From contig NZ_JAGYPD010000004.1 in the NCBI RefSeq assembly GCF_018343515.1, forward strand, positions 310,001 through 374,000: DNA of 64,000 nt, in the 5' to 3' direction. This document shows positions 63,451 through 64,000 of this stretch, one piece after another; position 1 is the first letter of the stretch, and each line of letters starts with the position of its first letter. The DNA is from Bacillus sp. FJAT-50079 (GTDB taxonomy: Bacteria; Bacillota; Bacilli; Bacillales; Bacillaceae_C). The notes beneath the pieces were generated by a model. It was not told the origin of the DNA and searched no databases. It saw only the letters and a program-made list of their open reading frames with translations. A program made the position numbers and the translations under genes.

Positions 63451-63577
63451 GTTGATTGGAGTGAAAGGCGCTGACTCCAGTGGGATTAGCGGGACAGGTG
63501 AGATCCCGCAGGAGCGTAGCGACGAGGAAGTTCATGGCCCGCCCCACGGAAAGTGTGCGCCTGAAACGAAAATCAAC
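63451..63577. repeat. Dispersed Bacillaceae intergenic repeat with terminal inverted repeats
   Basis: A 127-bp GC-rich element is bounded by GTTGATT (63451-63457) and AATCAAC (63571-63577). It contains GGGACAGGTGAGATCCCGC and a GGCCCGCCCCACGGAAAG-like segment, as in a repeat family I recall from many Bacillaceae genomes. It should fold as a long structured RNA or cruciform. It is non-coding. Confidence 0.7.
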
Positions 63578-63723
63578 AGCTTATCTCACCACATCAACTT
63601 TTTCCGAAATTATACGTGAAAATATACTTGATTAAATAAGGGTCCATTCGGAAAGCCGTAGTTAGAAACTTTATAAAAATCGCTTGCGATCAGAAAATCG
63701 CTAAACTTAAAAACCGAAATATA

Positions 63724-63752
63724 TTGACTATTCATTCATGACTGATTATAAT
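63724..63752 (+). promoter_or_regulatory. Sigma-A promoter of the S-box transcript
   Basis: TTGACT (63724-63729), a 17-bp spacer and TATAAT (63747-63752) form a near-consensus promoter, about 25 bp before the riboswitch. Confidence 0.9.
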
Positions 63753-63776
63753 ACAATTCATACTACAACTTCATAT

Positions 63777-63948
63777 TTTTCTTATCCAGAGAGGTGGAGG
63801 GACTGACCCAGTGAAGCCTCAGCAACCAGCAAACATTTGTATGGTGCTAATTTCAGAAGAATACGATGTATTCTAAAGATGAGATCATGTCAAGGTATGA
63901 ACCTTAAATACTTGCCCTTTTCTCATCTTGTTGAGAGGAGGGCTTTTT
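63777..63948 (+). ncRNA. SAM-I (S-box) riboswitch with terminator
   Basis: The conserved S-box elements appear in order: CTTATCCAGAGAGGTGGAG, GGGACTGACCC, TGAAGCCTCAGCAACC, GTGCTAATTTC and AAGATGAGA (63876-63884). TCTTATC at the start can pair with GATGAGA to close P1. AAGATGAGA is fully complementary to TCTCATCTT (63921-63929), which is also the left arm of a terminator (63914-63945, GCCCTTTTCTCA with TGAGAGGAGGGC, then a T run). SAM binding should therefore cause premature termination. The controlled gene, probably for methionine, cysteine or SAM metabolism or transport, lies beyond the window. Confidence 0.96.
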
Positions 63949-64000
63949 ACTTTTTCTAAAAACTGAATGGATTTATGTTGTTTTAAATCTTATTAAAATT

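Overview
The window comes from a low-GC, endospore-forming Firmicute of the Bacillaceae type. The main evidence is a 74-codon gerE gene with a sigma-K promoter, strong AGGAGG ribosome-binding sites with some GTG and TTG starts, CcpA-type cre boxes, two dispersed intergenic repeats of a kind common in Bacillaceae, and an S-box (SAM-I) riboswitch at the right edge. The genus cannot be fixed from this sequence. Almost the whole window is carbon-catabolism accessory DNA.

Region 1 (1-14.8 kb) looks like an acidic-polysaccharide utilisation locus. It has a lipoprotein binding protein and two permeases of the LplA/LplB/LplC (YtcQ/YteP/YtcP) type, a YesM/YesN-type two-component system, an SDR dehydrogenase, a large heparinase II/III-like lyase, a secreted beta-helix protein with F5/8C and DNRLRE modules, and an MFS carrier. 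Cre-like boxes precede the binding protein, the two-component system and the SDR operon. A SAM-dependent methyltransferase gene on the opposite strand sits inside the ABC cluster. Region 2 (14.8-15.6 kb) holds gene debris and gerE.

Region 3 (15.6-48.6 kb) is a large inositol/cyclitol catabolic island. It encodes IolD, two IolB, IolE, IolC, IolA, seven Gfo/Idh/MocA oxidoreductases (one a clear IolG), two zinc MDR dehydrogenases, two further TIM-barrel isomerase/epimerase proteins, an ABC importer without its own ATPase, a split transketolase, an aldehyde dehydrogenase, a 47-residue SR1P-like Cys-rich protein, a tartrate/D-malate-type dehydrogenase, an MFS carrier, two AraC regulators and one LacI regulator. 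About twelve copies of a GTTAAGCGCTTAAC-like palindrome lie before its genes, which suggests one LacI-family regulon. No IolJ aldolase and no DeoR-type IolR are present, so the route from DKG-phosphate to triose must be completed elsewhere.

Region 4 (49-63.2 kb) starts with a DUF5068-type lipoprotein. A divergent GntR/HutC-controlled locus follows: ribokinase and the GntR regulator leftward, and rightward an eight- or nine-gene operon with a SIS-domain protein, a YjbQ-family protein, a sugar ABC importer, two tandem cytosolic ADP-ribosylglycohydrolase-family proteins with C-terminal lectin-like domains, a PfkB kinase with an unusual GGGN motif and a nucleoside hydrolase. I read this as an uptake and cleavage pathway for a ribosylated or otherwise N-glycosidic compound. 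It is the best candidate here for an undescribed system. The window ends with a repeat, a strong sigma-A promoter and an S-box leader whose gene lies outside.
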